64,000 bases of DNA from Sipunculus nudus (lineage: Eukaryota > Annelida > Sipuncula > Golfingiida > Sipunculidae): the NCBI GenBank assembly GCA_026874595.1, contig CM049310.1, positions 6,386,001 to 6,450,000 on the forward strand, read 5' to 3'. Below the pieces are notes generated by a model. It ran no database searches. It was given only the letters and a program-made list of their open reading frames with translations, and was not told where the DNA came from. The position numbers and the translations under genes are program-made. Positions within the stretch are counted from its first letter, which is position 1. Each line of letters opens with the position of its first letter. Of the stretch, positions 32,758 to 46,600 are shown one piece after another.

Positions 32758-35700
32758 ATGAGGAACCTGGTCGTTCTTGCATTCTTCATTTCTTTGATTG
32801 TATCTGCAGGTGAGTCATTATTAATCAATATTTTTTTCTACCCTTATTTGTCTGCAATGTCATATATCAAATGTAAAATATGTGAAATTAAATTAAAATT
32901 AGACTGTATAAGACGATTATAAGATCTGGCGTTCTTAAATTTAAGGTAAAATCAAATATAATAGTGAATATATCACTGGTTTTTATATTTTACATTTTTG
33001 TGTGTATGTCGAATGATTACATAACTCTGTTTTATAATTATGGGAACGAATAAGATCATATTCTATACAATAAATATTGGTAAGATCATCTCTAATACAA
33101 GAGCTTTGTTGTGATATAAGGTACTTATCAATTAACTCTCAAATGCTAGTCAAATGCGTCAAACAAACATGTATTACAAAAAGAAATATTTTTCTTATTC
33201 TAATTCTAATACGCCACGATATTCAGTTTGTATTGAAGCATTCCTCTTACAGATTTGATATGACAAAGTTAACATTTAATAGATACAACATAATATATTT
33301 AAAGAATAAAATATATCACTTCAATTTATTTACATAGTAGAGCATCAGCTGAAGTAGTAGATAACATCTAAATCTCAAGTACATGTATTTATTCAAATGA
33401 CAATAATTAATACCTATATCTATGATTACAAAATGATACACTGCGTTCTTTAAAGTGTACATAATTCATATATCCTACACATTTTATGTGACTTGAAGAG
33501 GCGAAGAGGCAATACCAGCGAAATAACAGAGTAGTTCAACGTGTGGCCAAAACGGCCACAAAGAAAGTGATCCGCACGGCGGTGAATAAGCTGGCCCGGA
33601 TCCGGCTTCCATCTAAATCACGTCCAGAGACAGGTATTTTATTTATAAAAAAATAAAAATAAAAAAAATTAAGGCCATACCAGAGAAAATAAATATTGTA
33701 CCGATCTTGAAGCGAGGGAGCCTTTTTTACATGATATTTGAGTAAATTAACAATTCGCACCAAATACTTGACGTTTTGCGAGCTTACGTACAGTGCTTAG
33801 TGTTAATACTCTTTTATACTCTGTTCCACCAACCGGTGTCCACCTTTTTTTTTTAGATATTTTTCTTATAAGTGTTTATATTTTTTAATACTTTCCTAGA
33901 AAACTACATATGGAAGTGACAACCTTATATGGCAATTAAACATTTTATAATAAATCCCAAGTTTGTGTCATAACTTTTTAGTCAATCACAATGATCTGGC
34001 AGATATTATATGTTCCTGCACGAGTAGCCAACTCTGTTTAGGTTAGTTATAATTTTTAGAGTGTTTAATCCAATTAGCAGCTGGCAGCTGAAACTGTTTT
34101 TTTATGTTACCCGGTAGGTATGATATGTTGTAAAATGTAACCTGATTTATCATTTTTTTATATAATTGTTTCTTAAATAAGGATAACGTAGGTATGAATT
34201 TATCCTTGTTGAAAATTAGGCCGTTAAATCCTCTACCCTACACTATCATTTTCCCCTTAAAAAGTCAGTAATAATTTTTATAGCAAAAAAAAAAAAAAAA
34301 AAACAGGTGGACATGAAGGGTTGAAACGGATTATAGTTTTAATGATATCCCTGAACGGAGCATGCAATTTGTAACATTTATACTTAGCAAGTTGAACAGT
34401 GGAGTGGCTTCTTTGGACAACAATTCTTTTATGCGTGTGGCCTTTTCATTCGTATTTAATCTGTTTCGAATTTTTGCGTAGTTATTATGTTATCTAATTG
34501 ATAGAATCTTGTAATTGTGTCTATACTTTTATAAATCTTTGGCGTTTTCGTTAATTGGATCTGTGTGCCGCTGATGGAGTCTTTTAGGATTTGATTATTT
34601 TCACCACTGATATAGTCCCTACCTTTAAATGATTAAATACAGCTTTACATGGCCGGGGATTGAACTGAATATATGACTACAGGCCACTCATAGAGCGCAT
34701 TTGCTCCACTGTAGTTCAATATCTTACTTGTCTCAGTATAGCCAGGTGTTTTGGAGTATCAGTTTCCTCTTTACACGGGAAATGCCTTCCTAACTTACTG
34801 TGAAAAGTGACCGTAACAAACAGACTGACAGACAGATCGACATCGGTAAAATTCTTCCTACACGCTTGTCACGTTACATTCGTTCTGAAACTCCTTCCAC
34901 TTCACCACTGCTTTCGAGTGCAATGTTTCCAGGTCTCACCTTCATGGAAGCCGGCACAACCTGGAGTAGTCCGATCAATGCGGAAGGAATATTTCGGGTT
35001 TTCAACTTCGTCAGACCCCTGATACCCAACTCTTATCAGACTGGCAACCTCAGGCCTGTACCTATCCCCCGGTGCATATACCCAGCAAACAGTGTTATAG
35101 AAGGCAGTGGTTATATGGGAATACTAGAAAGAGTGGAGGGTGAACATTTAGGTGGCGGAGTTAAAATATATGCCTACTAGTAATCAGGCAAGAACAACCC
35201 ATGTTTTACTTTGCAGTGTATCCGCTGAACTGTTACCTGTGTCGCTCTGACTTCATGGAGAACTGCGGAGACCCTTTCAACCCGGAAGGCATCCCAGTAC
35301 AGCAGTGCTATGGGCAGTGTGGCGTAAGTAGCCTAATAACTGACGGTAATTGGTTAAACCTCCAGTGCTTCGCTGCGACATCCAGCCTTCATTTCCGAAA
35401 AAAAAAATATATTTACTTTTGTTTATTTACATATTGTTGTGAGAATAGTAGACAGACTTGCAAAAAAATTATTTCCAAAGAATATTTAACCAAGACGCGA
35501 AGTCACAGTAACAATAAAACCGCTCACCTTAATCTAATAATTATAATGTAAAAAAGTATATTATGATATTTTAATTATAATTTCAGAAAGCTAAAGCTAC
35601 CTTCAACGGAACAAGTCAGGTCATAAGGCTTTGCGCTTCTTATTGTAAGGAGGGCAACCTTTGGGGCCAGCCGGTTGAGATATCGTGCTGCGACTCTCAA

Positions 35701-35784
35701 TATTGCAACGGAGCGACCGTGCCCTGGGCCAGGGCGGTTGGAGTGGTCGTCATCATCGGATGCCTGGTGAACTGGTTCCGCTAA
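32758..35784 (+). CDS. Ly6/uPAR (LU-domain) protein, four exons
   Basis: Exons are 32,758-32,809, 33,499-33,633, 35,217-35,323 and 35,587-35,784 (163 residues with all four). Exon 1 encodes a signal peptide (MRNLVVLAFFISLIVSA). Exon 2 is a basic helix. Exons 3 and 4 form one LU domain with ten cysteines, opening LNCYLC and closing CCDSQYCN, the hallmark of three-finger Ly6/uPAR proteins. A hydrophobic tail (VGVVVIIGCLVNWF) then stops, as in GPI-anchored members. The likely place is the cell surface, and the ligand is unknown. The third in-frame ATG was chosen because only it is conserved in copy 2, whose first ATG meets a stop. The donors are good (GCAG|GTGAGT, GGC|GTAAGT), and the acceptors TTTGCAG and ATTTCAG are good. 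The exon 2 acceptor TTGAAG is weak. Phases are 1, 1, 0. AATAAA lies at 35,906-35,911. Confidence 0.8.
33499..33633 (+). CDS. Exon 2 of the Ly6 gene: cationic helix cassette
   Basis: A 135-base exon, phase 1 at both ends, encodes 45 residues rich in Lys/Arg. Hydrophobic residues are spaced every three or four (RVVQRVAKTATKKVIRTAV, then NKLARIRL), which fits a cationic amphipathic helix. The core VAKTATKKVI is identical in copy 2. LU proteins do not normally carry such a segment. Because both phases match, skipping it leaves an ordinary 118-residue Ly6 protein, so it may be alternatively spliced. Its 5' splice acceptor is poor, so use of the exon is unproven. Confidence 0.5.
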
Positions 35785-36278
35785 AGATTTCAGGGACTTT
35801 CACTTGGGACACGATTTTTGTGATGATTTTCCCAAAATATTCTGAGTATTTTGTCTTTTATTCAGGATAACTTTCTGGAACTGATGCTTTTTTTCAGTGC
35901 TGGCAAATAAAAGCAGTTGCATATGCTACATATTAGTGCGTGTTCATTATATAACCATTGCGTTTGAAGAATCACACATAATCTTGTGTGAACATGGTAC
36001 AAATATCATACCCAGACCCCTGTCTTCATCCAAACTTATGACCAAATAATGCTTTTATAAATGATGTCAGATCTTTCAAATTATCTGTCATTAATGAACA
36101 ATAATTTCACCTCATTGTTCATTTGTGTCTCCGTCCAATTAGTAAGATTTTTCTTTTGAATAGGTTTTTAATATGATGGGATAGCAAAAAACTGCACCCT
36201 CGCGAAACGCCGAAAATAGATAAACACGAAATTTCAACCCCGCTAATATTAAGCCGACCACAGTATCGAACAAGAGAG

Positions 36279-36746
36279 TCAGAGACTGCACCCGCACTCT
36301 ACTGCCATCTGGGGAAGGAGCTTGGAACTACAATTGTTTTTACTAGCATAAATATGTAACAGGTGTTCCCGGCAAGAGCCCAGGTCATCCGTTGTGAGCG
36401 AATAGCAAGTCAGTGATATATATATATATATATATATTTTCTTCAGAGTTATATCTATATATATTATATATACAAAGAATTCTTCTTGAGAAATTCTTAT
36501 CGTATCCACACACTGGATGCTGTGTTTTTGCCAGAGCTGGACGAAGCTTTTGGCAATATTAATATATTTTGCCAGGTCCCCAGCCTTGCATTCTTGTTCC
36601 AATAGAGGACATCTCAGCAGGTGTTCCATGGTTTGTGGTTTAGTGCCATATATACAGGTTATATTTTCTGTGTTCAGGTATCCACACTTTTTGAGAGTCT
36701 GTTTACATCGACCAGTCCTATAGTCAGGACTATGATCATGTGACAA
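36279..36746 (-). pseudogene. LINE RT C-terminal fragment
   Basis: The minus strand reads GRCKQTLKKCGYLNTENITC and then KPQTMEHLLRCPLLEQECKA, the Cys/His-bearing tail that follows RT in jockey-like and related non-LTR elements. Homology ends at about 36,500, and the rest of the frame is TA microsatellite (36,418-36,438) and spacer. There is no RT core upstream, so this is an isolated fragment. Confidence 0.65.
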
Positions 36747-36772
36747 TTTGTCTTTTGTGGGCTCAACCTCTG

Positions 36773-36849
36773 CCAGAAGTCACTACCGCTACGGTAATAT
36801 CATCTCCACCAGAGGTCACTACCGCTACGCTAATATCAATCTCCACCAG
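36773..36849. repeat. 37-bp tandem duplication
   Basis: CCAGA(A/G)GTCACTACCGCTACG followed by TAATATCATCTCCA occurs twice in tandem, with three changes. Confidence 0.85.
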
Positions 36850-37783
36850 ATATATATATATATTGTGATTGTTTATAACTAAATGACGGATGGCCAAAAA
36901 ACAGTTAAACAATCCATGCAAGTTATTTGTACTTTCACTGGAGACTTGCTATGCCTCATTTTGGACATTTACCTTAGAACACGCAGAGGGACTATACAAA
37001 ACCTTCAGGTTTCTTGATTCTGGGTCACAAAAAGCACCTATAACTGCCAAGCCACTGTGACTTAAGCTTGATTACCAGGCTTTGAATGTTTGAATGCTTA
37101 TTTTTCCAAAATAATATAAAACCTGAAAACGGCAAATATCAGTCAACGACTGTTTTCTTTAATTACCTCAGGTGAGACTATCTTTATTATTTTGCAATCC
37201 CAATTAGAATGCAAAAATAATTTATCTACCAAAGACCTATATTATGAAATTCATTATCAGAAGCCTCACTCAAAATAGATGCCGTTACCTTTGACAGATT
37301 TAGTGACATAATGGTAAATCCATTTCAGTTCTTTTATATGTGCGCTGACCATCTTTTACTTAAAAATTACAATTAAGTTACAACACTATACTTATTGATG
37401 CATGTATTTTTCTTTGTTCAAATAATGCATTTTATATATATGAGGGCCCTACAGTTAACATAATTGTCAACTTTAACTGTATACTATACACAAATCATAA
37501 AAATATCATAATGATAATGCAAGAACTAACAATATTTGATATGTTTAGTTGGAGACAATTTTACTTCCACAGAGTGTGTTCAAACAAGTTTAAATATGCT
37601 TGCTTCCTATTAGGGCTTTGTGGGAGATCAATATAATCTGAGTAATGATTTATTAGTATGTCTATAATGTATATTATATAACTATATATAGAAAACAAAC
37701 ATTGTTCATGCAGTTTTATTGTATACGCGTTGAGGATCTTTTGAATATTTCAGGCAACATGATGTATCTTTTTAATGCCACTT

Positions 37784-37847
<64 letters not shown>

Positions 37848-38001
37848 CATGTCTAAAAGACGCAGAACACCCTTCCTGACTTTGGGGCTGCGCCCCCTCT
37901 ATTTTCAAATCCTGGATACGCCACAGGGATCTGATTCACAGATTATACACTACAGGCCAACTGATATATGTGCATAAGCATATATGTTAAATAATGTATG
38001 T

Positions 38002-38055
<54 letters not shown>

Positions 38056-39394
38056 GTGGTACAGCCCAACATCACAAATCAAGGTTTTTCAAGCTTCTCT
38101 GGATGTTTATTCTTCCATGTTTCTTCCCTCTTTTTATAATTTTTGAGTGTGCGCGACCAAGATCTTTTCTCTGGTCACGCGGTCTTGTAATGGCTAACTG
38201 ACACACCTGGATTGTGTTTACTCACACACAGAACCATAATAACGTATAAAACCGGTGAGCAGGAGATATTAAGCCCGAATGTCGGAATGGAGATGCTTGA
38301 TAACTTTCGTATTCACCCAAAATGATTTAATAACGTGAGACAATACACATATTTTTGCAAATGAATAGGAACCTTAAGTGTCACTTACAGAGGTGTCTGT
38401 AAAACAGAGATATCCATAAGGAGAGGTTCAAGATTCCGATATTAATCATGAAACGAAATGCTTGCACGTACATGTACCACATTACATATAAGATCTTACA
38501 CTTATCCGCAAATCAAACCGATCTGAGGTGTATGTTTTACCACCACTTCAACTTGACATATGAACAAAAGACTTTTATAATAATTGTGTATTCTTCTGGC
38601 ACAGATTATATACACTGCAATAAATGGTTTCCCACTAAGCATATCAATGGTTGTATATGAATTAAATATTTTAAACGATCCACTACCCTGTGCGTTAAAT
38701 CATAAATCTAGTTCTTAGACAGATCAATTATGAATATTAGAAACCTGCCCCATTCTCAAACACTTAAAATTAGGCTATTTGTTAGTTATACTTCTTGTTT
38801 TCAATTTGGCAAAGGCAATATTTTTTTATTAACATTTTGACAGGCTTACTATTATAACATCATATACTGCCAACAGAATAGAGACAGATATAGATATATA
38901 AATATATTTGTTTAAACGGTGTTGAGGAAATCCAGACCAGAAGAACGTTTTTGTTAAATTTGCGAATTAAATAAAATAGAATATGAATTCTATTTTTTAT
39001 GTGAATGTTAGGCCTCCATGTTAGCAAATAGACGTAAAGTATTATACGAAAACATACAGGTAACGTGCCCTAATTTTGCTTTCTTAGATGCCTCAAGTAA
39101 GTTCTTATATCTTATGACACATGAATGTAAACTATCATCACATTATATATCAGACATATGGAGAATCCGTTTGCAGTTTATATATAACCAATAGTGTTGC
39201 TCCACTGGTACATTAATTACTAATTTGTTATAATGAATATGGTGACATATAAGCCCTTGAGGGCTTGGTACCAATTATTTATGTTTATTGTATTCGGATA
39301 CTGTATGTATGTACATTTCACAATAATAAACACACTTTCTTTCTTTCTTTCTTTTCCAGCGGTTTTCAAGGAGGTGGAGCACATACATTATTTT
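36850..39394. other. No recognised gene; TA microsatellites
   Basis: Long (TA)n tracts lie at 37,788-37,845 and 38,006-38,051. A transposon-end-like string (TTTTCAAATCCTGGATACGCC) lies at 37,903-37,923. No supported exon was found. Confidence 0.5.
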
Positions 39395-39541
<147 letters not shown>

Positions 39542-40300
39542 CTCTGAAGGACGATAATTTATTTTAAATGTTGCCTAAATCAACTAAATAAATGCCTAAA
39601 TCAATGCATCTTGCATAACCTTAATTTCCACACCATCACTGGAAACTGCAGTACCAAGAATCTTTTCTCAGAATGTTTACTCGGAAGCCCACACCGATTA
39701 ATTAGTTAATTAGAGGCACAGAGGTTTCCTACAACGCTGTTTAAACGGCTGCAAAAACTCATCTTCACAAACATTCGCAATATTATATATAAATAATGCA
39801 CTTCCCCAGCAAAATATATAATATTTATCACAAGGCATTTGTTTCCTTCCTTTTACGCAACTGGGTCGCTTACATCAACAAATGTTGTTTGGATTGACGA
39901 CGGCCAGCATCGTGACGGGCGATAATGCCAGAAATTTTTCTTTTTTTTTCAGAATTACCCAATATGAAATATTTATCTCTCTTTCTCTCAGTCTCTCTGG
40001 CTCAATCAGATATCTATTACGATTATTATTATTAAATGATAATTTTTATATAAATGCCTCTCTTTTTATATAATTACTAACTTTTCCTCATTTTAAATGA
40101 TCAATCAATCTGAAGCGTTATACATCGTCCCGTATTTCTGTCCCTCCTTTATTATCTCTCTCTCCCTCTCCGTCTCTCTGTGTCTTCATTTAAAATGATC
40201 GGTTTATTTCTCTCATATTATATAATAACTCGCTCTCTCTTATTGGTGTATTTAAATGATAAGTCAATTGGAAACTCAATAAATCGCTCTTATTTCTGTA

Positions 40301-40302
<2 letters not shown>

Positions 40303-40358
<56 letters not shown>

Positions 40359-40412
40359 CTTTTCTCTCTCTCTCTCTCATTCTCTCTCTCTCTCTCTCTC
40401 CCCCTCTCTCTT

Positions 40413-40471
<59 letters not shown>
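40303..40471. repeat. (TCTG)n(TC)n microsatellite
   Basis: TCTG tetranucleotides pass into interrupted TC repeats. Nearby at 39,990-40,290 two degenerate copies of an AAATGAT(C/A)A(A/G)TCAAT segment flank further TC-rich sequence. Confidence 0.9.
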
Positions 40472-40472
<1 letters not shown>

Positions 40473-41280
40473 ATTAGTGAATCATCCTAAAAATATGATG
40501 CACCCATCTGACAGCTTCCCATGGTTAAGTAATTTTAACGTTGCCAACATCAACACCATGGATAATGGCAGACTTTCAAGAAACCATGGTACCTGCATAC
40601 CACCCTTATCTTTATAACTGTTATTGTTCTCACTGAGTGTTTGGATGATTCTTTAACCGGATGTCGACAGTGTGCTGGGGAGGGGGGGGGGGGGGGGGGG
40701 GAGTAGAAACATTTGCGTGTTTTATACTTGTTTGTATATTTTAATGCCAGAAAAAAAAGAATTTAGAAGGATTAGAAAAAATACTTTTTTCTATTCATGA
40801 TAGAAACATTTTTGCAGAATCCTAGTAACAGTCTAATATGCAAACAAACAAGCACATGTTAAAGTATAGCTTTCTTTGTAACCGTCGGGTACGATCAGCC
40901 AGTGTCCAATCAACAGAAACTGATCTCCATATGTAGGTGCGTGTTTATATGTAAGTGAAGGGTTCAAATATACGACCCTGACTGCATGCGTTCCTCTTAT
41001 GTATGATGTGTGTTTATCTTAAGCACAATGTTCAACAGACTGCATTTTTACACTGTTAGTTGTACTGGACGGAACAAGATTGTATAATGGAACACTAAGA
41101 TTTGCATTTCACGGAGTTACAGAAAATTTTATAATTAAAATTCTTATTACAGAAATTGTTTAGAAGAAAAATAAAACGCAGGGCCAAGGATGAAAAATCA
41201 GGCGTAATATGACGAATGTCGTTGACCACTACTCGTGATCGAATCATCGACGTTTCCTGTGGTCGGCCCATCTGTAATGT

Positions 41281-41762
41281 TGTAACATTCTTGCCCTTTG
41301 ACCTTGCCGGGAAGGGGCATCAACACTGATTGACAGTCGATATAGAGATGCCCCAGAGCCAATCACAGGCAGCTAAGGACTTTGCCCTCTGTCCCTCTGG
41401 GATAAAACCCCCTTGCCCTGGCGATTCTCGCTCTCTTGGATCATCGAGCAGTGGACCCCTATGCCTGCCCTCTGTGGCAGGCAGAGGGTATATGGCTTCT
41501 TTTTCACCTTGGGGTTGGTTTTATGACAATGTCGGCTACCCAGGTGAAGAGTCACCCACTTCCAAAGAGCAGTCCTTTTATCTAGTCTGGTGAGTATCTT
41601 TCTGTTTCATTTATAAGTCTAGATAATAATATGCAGTCCTGATATTTTGAAGGTTTAGGCTTAAATTTTATTCCAATAAAAAAGTGTTATTTTATCTCTT
41701 TAAATTGTGTGAGTGCATGTTGCCCAAGCCCAATTTCCTACCAGAATAAATAAGCAGCTACA
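41281..41762 (+). repeat. 5' LTR of the non-autonomous element
   Basis: 482 bp, TG...CA. A TATA-like GGATAAAAC lies near 41,399, a strong splice donor CTG|GTGAGTA at 41,590, and AATAAA near 41,746 close to the end. It differs from the 3' LTR at G/A near 41,507 and T/G near 41,537. The 87-codon frame inside it is not taken as a gene. Confidence 0.9.
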
Positions 41763-41763
41763 T

Positions 41764-41776
41764 CTGGCGAGCGATG
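41764..41776 (+). other. Primer-binding-site candidate
   Basis: TGGCGAGCGATGC starts two bases after the LTR. TGG pairs with the CCA end of a tRNA. The particular tRNA could not be identified. Confidence 0.5.
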
Positions 41777-44329
41777 CTTTTTTTAAGCTGTTATTAACAG
41801 CTAGGAGACGAATTCTGGTAAATAAATTGCTTATTTTGAGTTAATTCTGGGATTTTAGCATCAGTATATACTTATAAAAAGGGGCTTAGGTTGTAAAATT
41901 CTGCTAAATAAGTGATCTATTCAAATAGAAACATAGTAACAGCTTTAAAAATGCCTGAGTTTCATTTCTTAAGGAAAATTATTTTATTTTGTGCATTTAT
42001 TACGTGAACCAGAATAGGGGATTTTTATAAATGTAGGCCCATCTCTGTTTAAAGAACAATGCGCATTATTTTATTTGGAAAGGCTATAACTACTTTAGAT
42101 TACTATTGACAAACCATTATAGTAATTTGCCCTTCCTTGGCTATCAAGCGGCGTATACATTATAAAACAGTGTCTGCTTCAAAAATCAGCTGCAAAAAAA
42201 ATTCAAAATCATTGGTAGGTGTACAGTATTCCCACAGTATTGATCCTTTTATTTGTACAATTTACAGTAAATACTACGGTTATTGGGAATTTTAATTGTG
42301 GATAAACCAGTCATATTAGTTTTTCATTCTTATAAAATGAAAGCCGTAATATCATTATATTTCTAACTACCTCAGTCCTTGTTTGAAATTAAATCCCTCA
42401 GTGTTACACTTGAATTGCGTGTTCTCACTAGGTTATAGAACACAAATAAAAAAAAAGTGTATAATAATTATTTATATACAAAAATGTGTGACTTTATAAG
42501 ATGTAAAAGCAAGAGAAATAACATGTGCTTATGTACCATTGTGTGATGTGTGAAAAAACTGTGACACGCATCTTCTTATTACATTGGGCATAAGCTTAAT
42601 CCGCAAATATTTAATGCCCCCCATGTAAACATGCAGCCAGGCAACTTGTGCCTGCAATTGTATATATGTCATATTTTACTTTTAATGAATTACCTTTTCT
42701 TTGCAAAATTAATCAGTTGATCAGATTTTATGTATATAACAACTTTCAGGACTTGATCTAAATTAGCTGGATTATACTGAAATAAGAGTAACAGCTCAAC
42801 CTTTCATTATACGTAGCTGTCTCCTGAATAAGAGTAACATAGCTTCTAGTTTGTACATATGTATAGATGCTGTAGAATGGAACAACTGTTACGTTATGCA
42901 TGTACATATTGAATGAATACCACTGAACTGGTTATTGTGAATGTATTTTGATAGAAACATCAATTAAATATCTTATTATTCCATCTAGATTGTCAGTTCA
43001 AAATATTTTATAATCCTGATGTACATTCAAATGTTTTTGTAAAAACATGAAATTCAGTGATCTTTATGTTTAAACCAAATGGGTTTCTTGAATAAAGAAA
43101 TTTAGCCAACATGCTGTTCTTTAAAACAAAGCTTTAAATCCTTAAATTACCGTACCTGGTACGTGGTCTATTGTTTGGCCAATTTTAAATTACAGAAAGG
43201 GCACAAACATCAGTATTCACTGCCTGGTAGATACATTTTAGTGTGTCATTCAAACAACCTGACCGATGGTCAAGTTTCATCCCCTGGTCACAGGTTATTG
43301 CATAATCCCCAGGTGTGTAAACATCACCATAGGGTTTCAAAGTTAGCTGTGTCTCACAGGGCCTGCTGGTAATCCCATTATCTGGCAGGTCAGATTAATA
43401 ATCCAGGTGCATTCTTTGCCCCATATGGGGTTATATCATACTGAGTAGGATAAGTTGAGATTTGCTATCAACACTAAAACTCTGTCAAAAGAGCCCAGAC
43501 AAGTTACCTAACACACCACAAGTATTTAGATACACCAGTTACCTGGTGTGATGTCATGTGAACCCATGTCATGTGTCATGTACCTTATACCCAACCTAAA
43601 AATTTGTACCTTTAACAATAATGTACAAGTAACCCACTTCAAATTATAATAATAATAAATAATAAAACTAGTAAACTAATTACACCAATAGAAATAACAT
43701 TCAAATAAAATATTATTTAATAATTGGGCCTATCTTCCTGTTGGTCTCTCTTACATGTCCAACTGATATAAGCAGATACTTTTAAGGTGTTTAGCCCTTG
43801 CCTTTAGATAATCCTAATAACTTGTTACAATTAATAATGAATTATGATGTTAAAAAAAAAAATATAAGAATAAAAACAGATCAGTACTTAATAATCTAGA
43901 TCAATCTTTTAAATGAAAATTTAGTAATTCTCAGCGGATTACCTCTGAGGCATGCTCATATTTTATTTACACTTTGACTAAATTCATTTGTTGATTTTGG
44001 ATTTTGTATTTGCATTTAACTTTAACACAAATGTAGACTATTAGCTCAAAGCTATTTAAACTGTTCATAAACATTTTATTATTAATTACATTTGATTATA
44101 AAATTCTTTTTTTAAAATGAAATTTTTACAAACTTAGTCATTTCCAATGATAGTGAGTAACATTTATAACTCTACTTGATTAGACAAATTCAAAAGTAAA
44201 TAGTATGATACTTATCAATTTAATAAAGGCAGTTTATTCTGTCTGCCTCACATACTGCTGGACTTGATATGCATGAGTATAACTTTGAATTTCTCTGGTG
44301 AAATTAACTTCCTATAGGCTGGATGTAAC

Positions 44330-44770
44330 ATGTCTGACACGCGTGGAAGGTTTTTTATTGGTATTCTATTTGCCTAGATCTCAGTATCTGGCATAGTACC
44401 ATTTAATTCTGCCTCAACCTTGAGACATTTACTAGTTGCTTTTTAGGGTTAATATCCCGGCATAGTATGTGCTTTTCCTGGTTGAGTTTTTATTTAGTTT
44501 AGCATATAAGGGCATAAAATTTATACCAGTTGCCTTGGGTGATACCCGGCGTGGTTGTCCCTTCTTATGCAGTGTTTTATTGCTGGCAAGGTTCCCAGTC
44601 GCTTTTTTAGGAGATGTTCTCCGGCATGGAAACAATTTTTGCCTAGTGATATAGGTGTCTGACGTGGCTGCATGTCTGCCCTGTGGGTTTTGCGTGTCGC
44701 CTTGAGAGTTCTCGATTTTTGCAGGGTACCACCTTTCACCTAGAGTATTTTGTATCTGGTATGGTGGCGC
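44330..44770. repeat. Degenerate repeats of a TCTGGCATGGT-like motif
   Basis: TATCTGGCATAG, ATCCCGGCATAG, ATACCCGGCGTGG, TCTCCGGCATGG, GTCTGACGTGG and TATCTGGTATGG recur at irregular 60-120 base spacing inside the LTR element. This may be an old, eroded tandem array. Confidence 0.4.
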
Positions 44771-45730
44771 CACTTGCATAGGATTGTACCTGTCATCATA
44801 TCTAAACCTAGCTATGACATCAACCAGCACAAATTTTTCTCTCTTAAGTATTGGGAGTAATTAAAATAAATTAGACCAGCGTGCATACTTAACACACCAG
44901 TTAAACTGGCATCACTCATTTAGAAGCTTAACTTGTTTAATTAGGTTAATTTCAGTGAAATCCTATCAATAATATTAATAGGTGAGCAACACACCAAAAT
45001 ACTAAATAAGTTGAATCAATACACGAATAAAATGAACAAATAAGCTGACTTAAAGTTTATGTCTACTCTATATTGCATTTGAGAGTAATGATATTTAAAA
45101 TAAATAACAAACCAAATATACATTGCTTGATGGGTAAAACTTTTTTTTGTTACCAAAATACATATTTCACTGCGGATTCGAGTTTAGAAACGTTAATGTT
45201 GTGGTGTAAATTTAAGTACTACAAACTAACTTAGCTATTACACATAATCTGAATCTACAGATTTTAATAAGAAGAAATAGATAATGATAAAAATCAGAAT
45301 GATAATATTCTTGATGATAAAATAATGATTTATAAAAATATAAACAATAAACTGTAAAGGCTAGACACAGATTAAAAAGGAAATTCTCGTTATGCAAATA
45401 AACTAATGAATAGGTAACTAACCCTGATATCTAATTTGAATGTTATATTCATAGATACCTGTAGGGTAATAAATAACTTTGATGTTACAAATTCTTGGGC
45501 AGCACTGCTTACCATTTTCCCTCAATTAAAGTCATGTATAGGTGTTGTATATTACAGGTAGACTTTCTTTAACTGATTAAAACTACTGTGCAATCATTGA
45601 ATTATCTGGTAATATTATTTGATGTATTACTATGCTTAAGTTCACATGTAAATATATAAGGAGATCTTACATTTAGCGAGAAATATCGCTGTTATTTGAT
45701 TATTATTACTTGGTCAGTTGTAGTTCGTAT

Positions 45731-46240
45731 TTTAGCCCAGTGAGAGGGCATATTTCAGCCGAGCGGGGCTTAAAAAAACCGTCTAGATTTTGAGGCCAAA
45801 CAGGGCACAGAATAAATACTGTTTATGAAAAGCTTACCTGAGGGTAACGCATATACGTCTAAACACTGATCAGATGATGATACAGTGTGCGAGTGAATCT
45901 CGCTAGATAAGTCGACCAATGGACTTATTATTTCACCCCAGTGAGAGGGCATGTTTCGGCCGTGCGGGGCCTAAAATACCGTCTGTATTTTGAGGCCAAA
46001 CAGGGCACAGAATAAATACTGTTTATGAAAAGCTTACCCGAGGGTAAAGCATATACGTCTAAACACTGATCAGATGATGATACAGTGTGCGAATGAATCT
46101 CGCTGTATTAGTAGACCAGTGGTCGAAATATTATTTAGCCCAATGAGGGGGCATGTTTCAGCCAGACGGGCTCTAAATGAATTCCGTTACAGTCGTGAGG
46201 CCAGACAGGGCACAAAGAAAATACTGTCCATTAAATCCGT
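45731..46240 (+). repeat. 201-bp tandem repeat inside the LTR element
   Basis: About 2.5 copies start at a CAGTGAGAGGGCAT motif at 45,738, 45,939 and about 46,141. They share GGCCAAACAGGGCACAGAA, TATGAAAAGCTTACC and GATGATACAGTGTGCGA. The first two are close and the third is diverged and partial. Confidence 0.88.
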
Positions 46241-46600
46241 TGGTTACTTTTGCCAATCTTGTATCTTCGGGCTATACAACTTTTGGGGACCATACATACC
46301 CCTCGTTTTATATACTCCAAATAAAAAGGAGAAATGAGCCCAGATTATCCCTATTGAAGGGTCCCTTTATGTAAACTGTTGTCAATTTTATTCAATCATG
46401 TATAGTTGAAAACTTAGATCAAGTGTTTAACTGTTTTAATGTTTTACCAAGGGGCCGCTTATCAGCATTCTTAATGTTTGATTATGTATAAATTTTTGTG
46501 AGAGCTATTTTTTTTAAATAGTCATGTCTAGGTTATTGTCGCAAAAATAATACTTGTGTCATAAGGACAGATACTGCCGCTGTTGTATTTGTATTTTCAG

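Larger units (their letters stand above)
28980..36300 (+). repeat. Segmental duplication, unit 1
   Basis: Homology to unit 2 (40,480-56,975) runs from the CACCCAT...CAGCTTC segment through GGCAGACTTT, GATTCTTTGACCGGAT, the upstream block around 29,850-30,060, the whole Ly6 gene, and the 3' flank to CTAATATTAAGCC and GACTGCA near 36,290. The order and orientation are preserved. Its private insertion is the LINE at 30,125-32,580. Confidence 0.88.

Noticed and set aside
34800-35180. Extra Ly6 exon or separate gene in intron 2
   Set aside because: The 126-codon frame has no motif and its second half has no counterpart in copy 2. Splice signals do not support it.
40180-40617. Ser-Leu-rich 145-codon frame
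   Set aside because: It is a translation of a (TCTG)n(TC)n microsatellite.
41330-41593. 87-codon frame in the LTR
   Set aside because: It lies wholly within the LTR, is shortened by a change in the other LTR, and ends where a splice donor begins.
44432-44830. Gag-like gene in the non-autonomous LTR element
   Set aside because: The 132-codon minus-strand frame has no zinc knuckle or capsid motif and lies opposite to LTR transcription.
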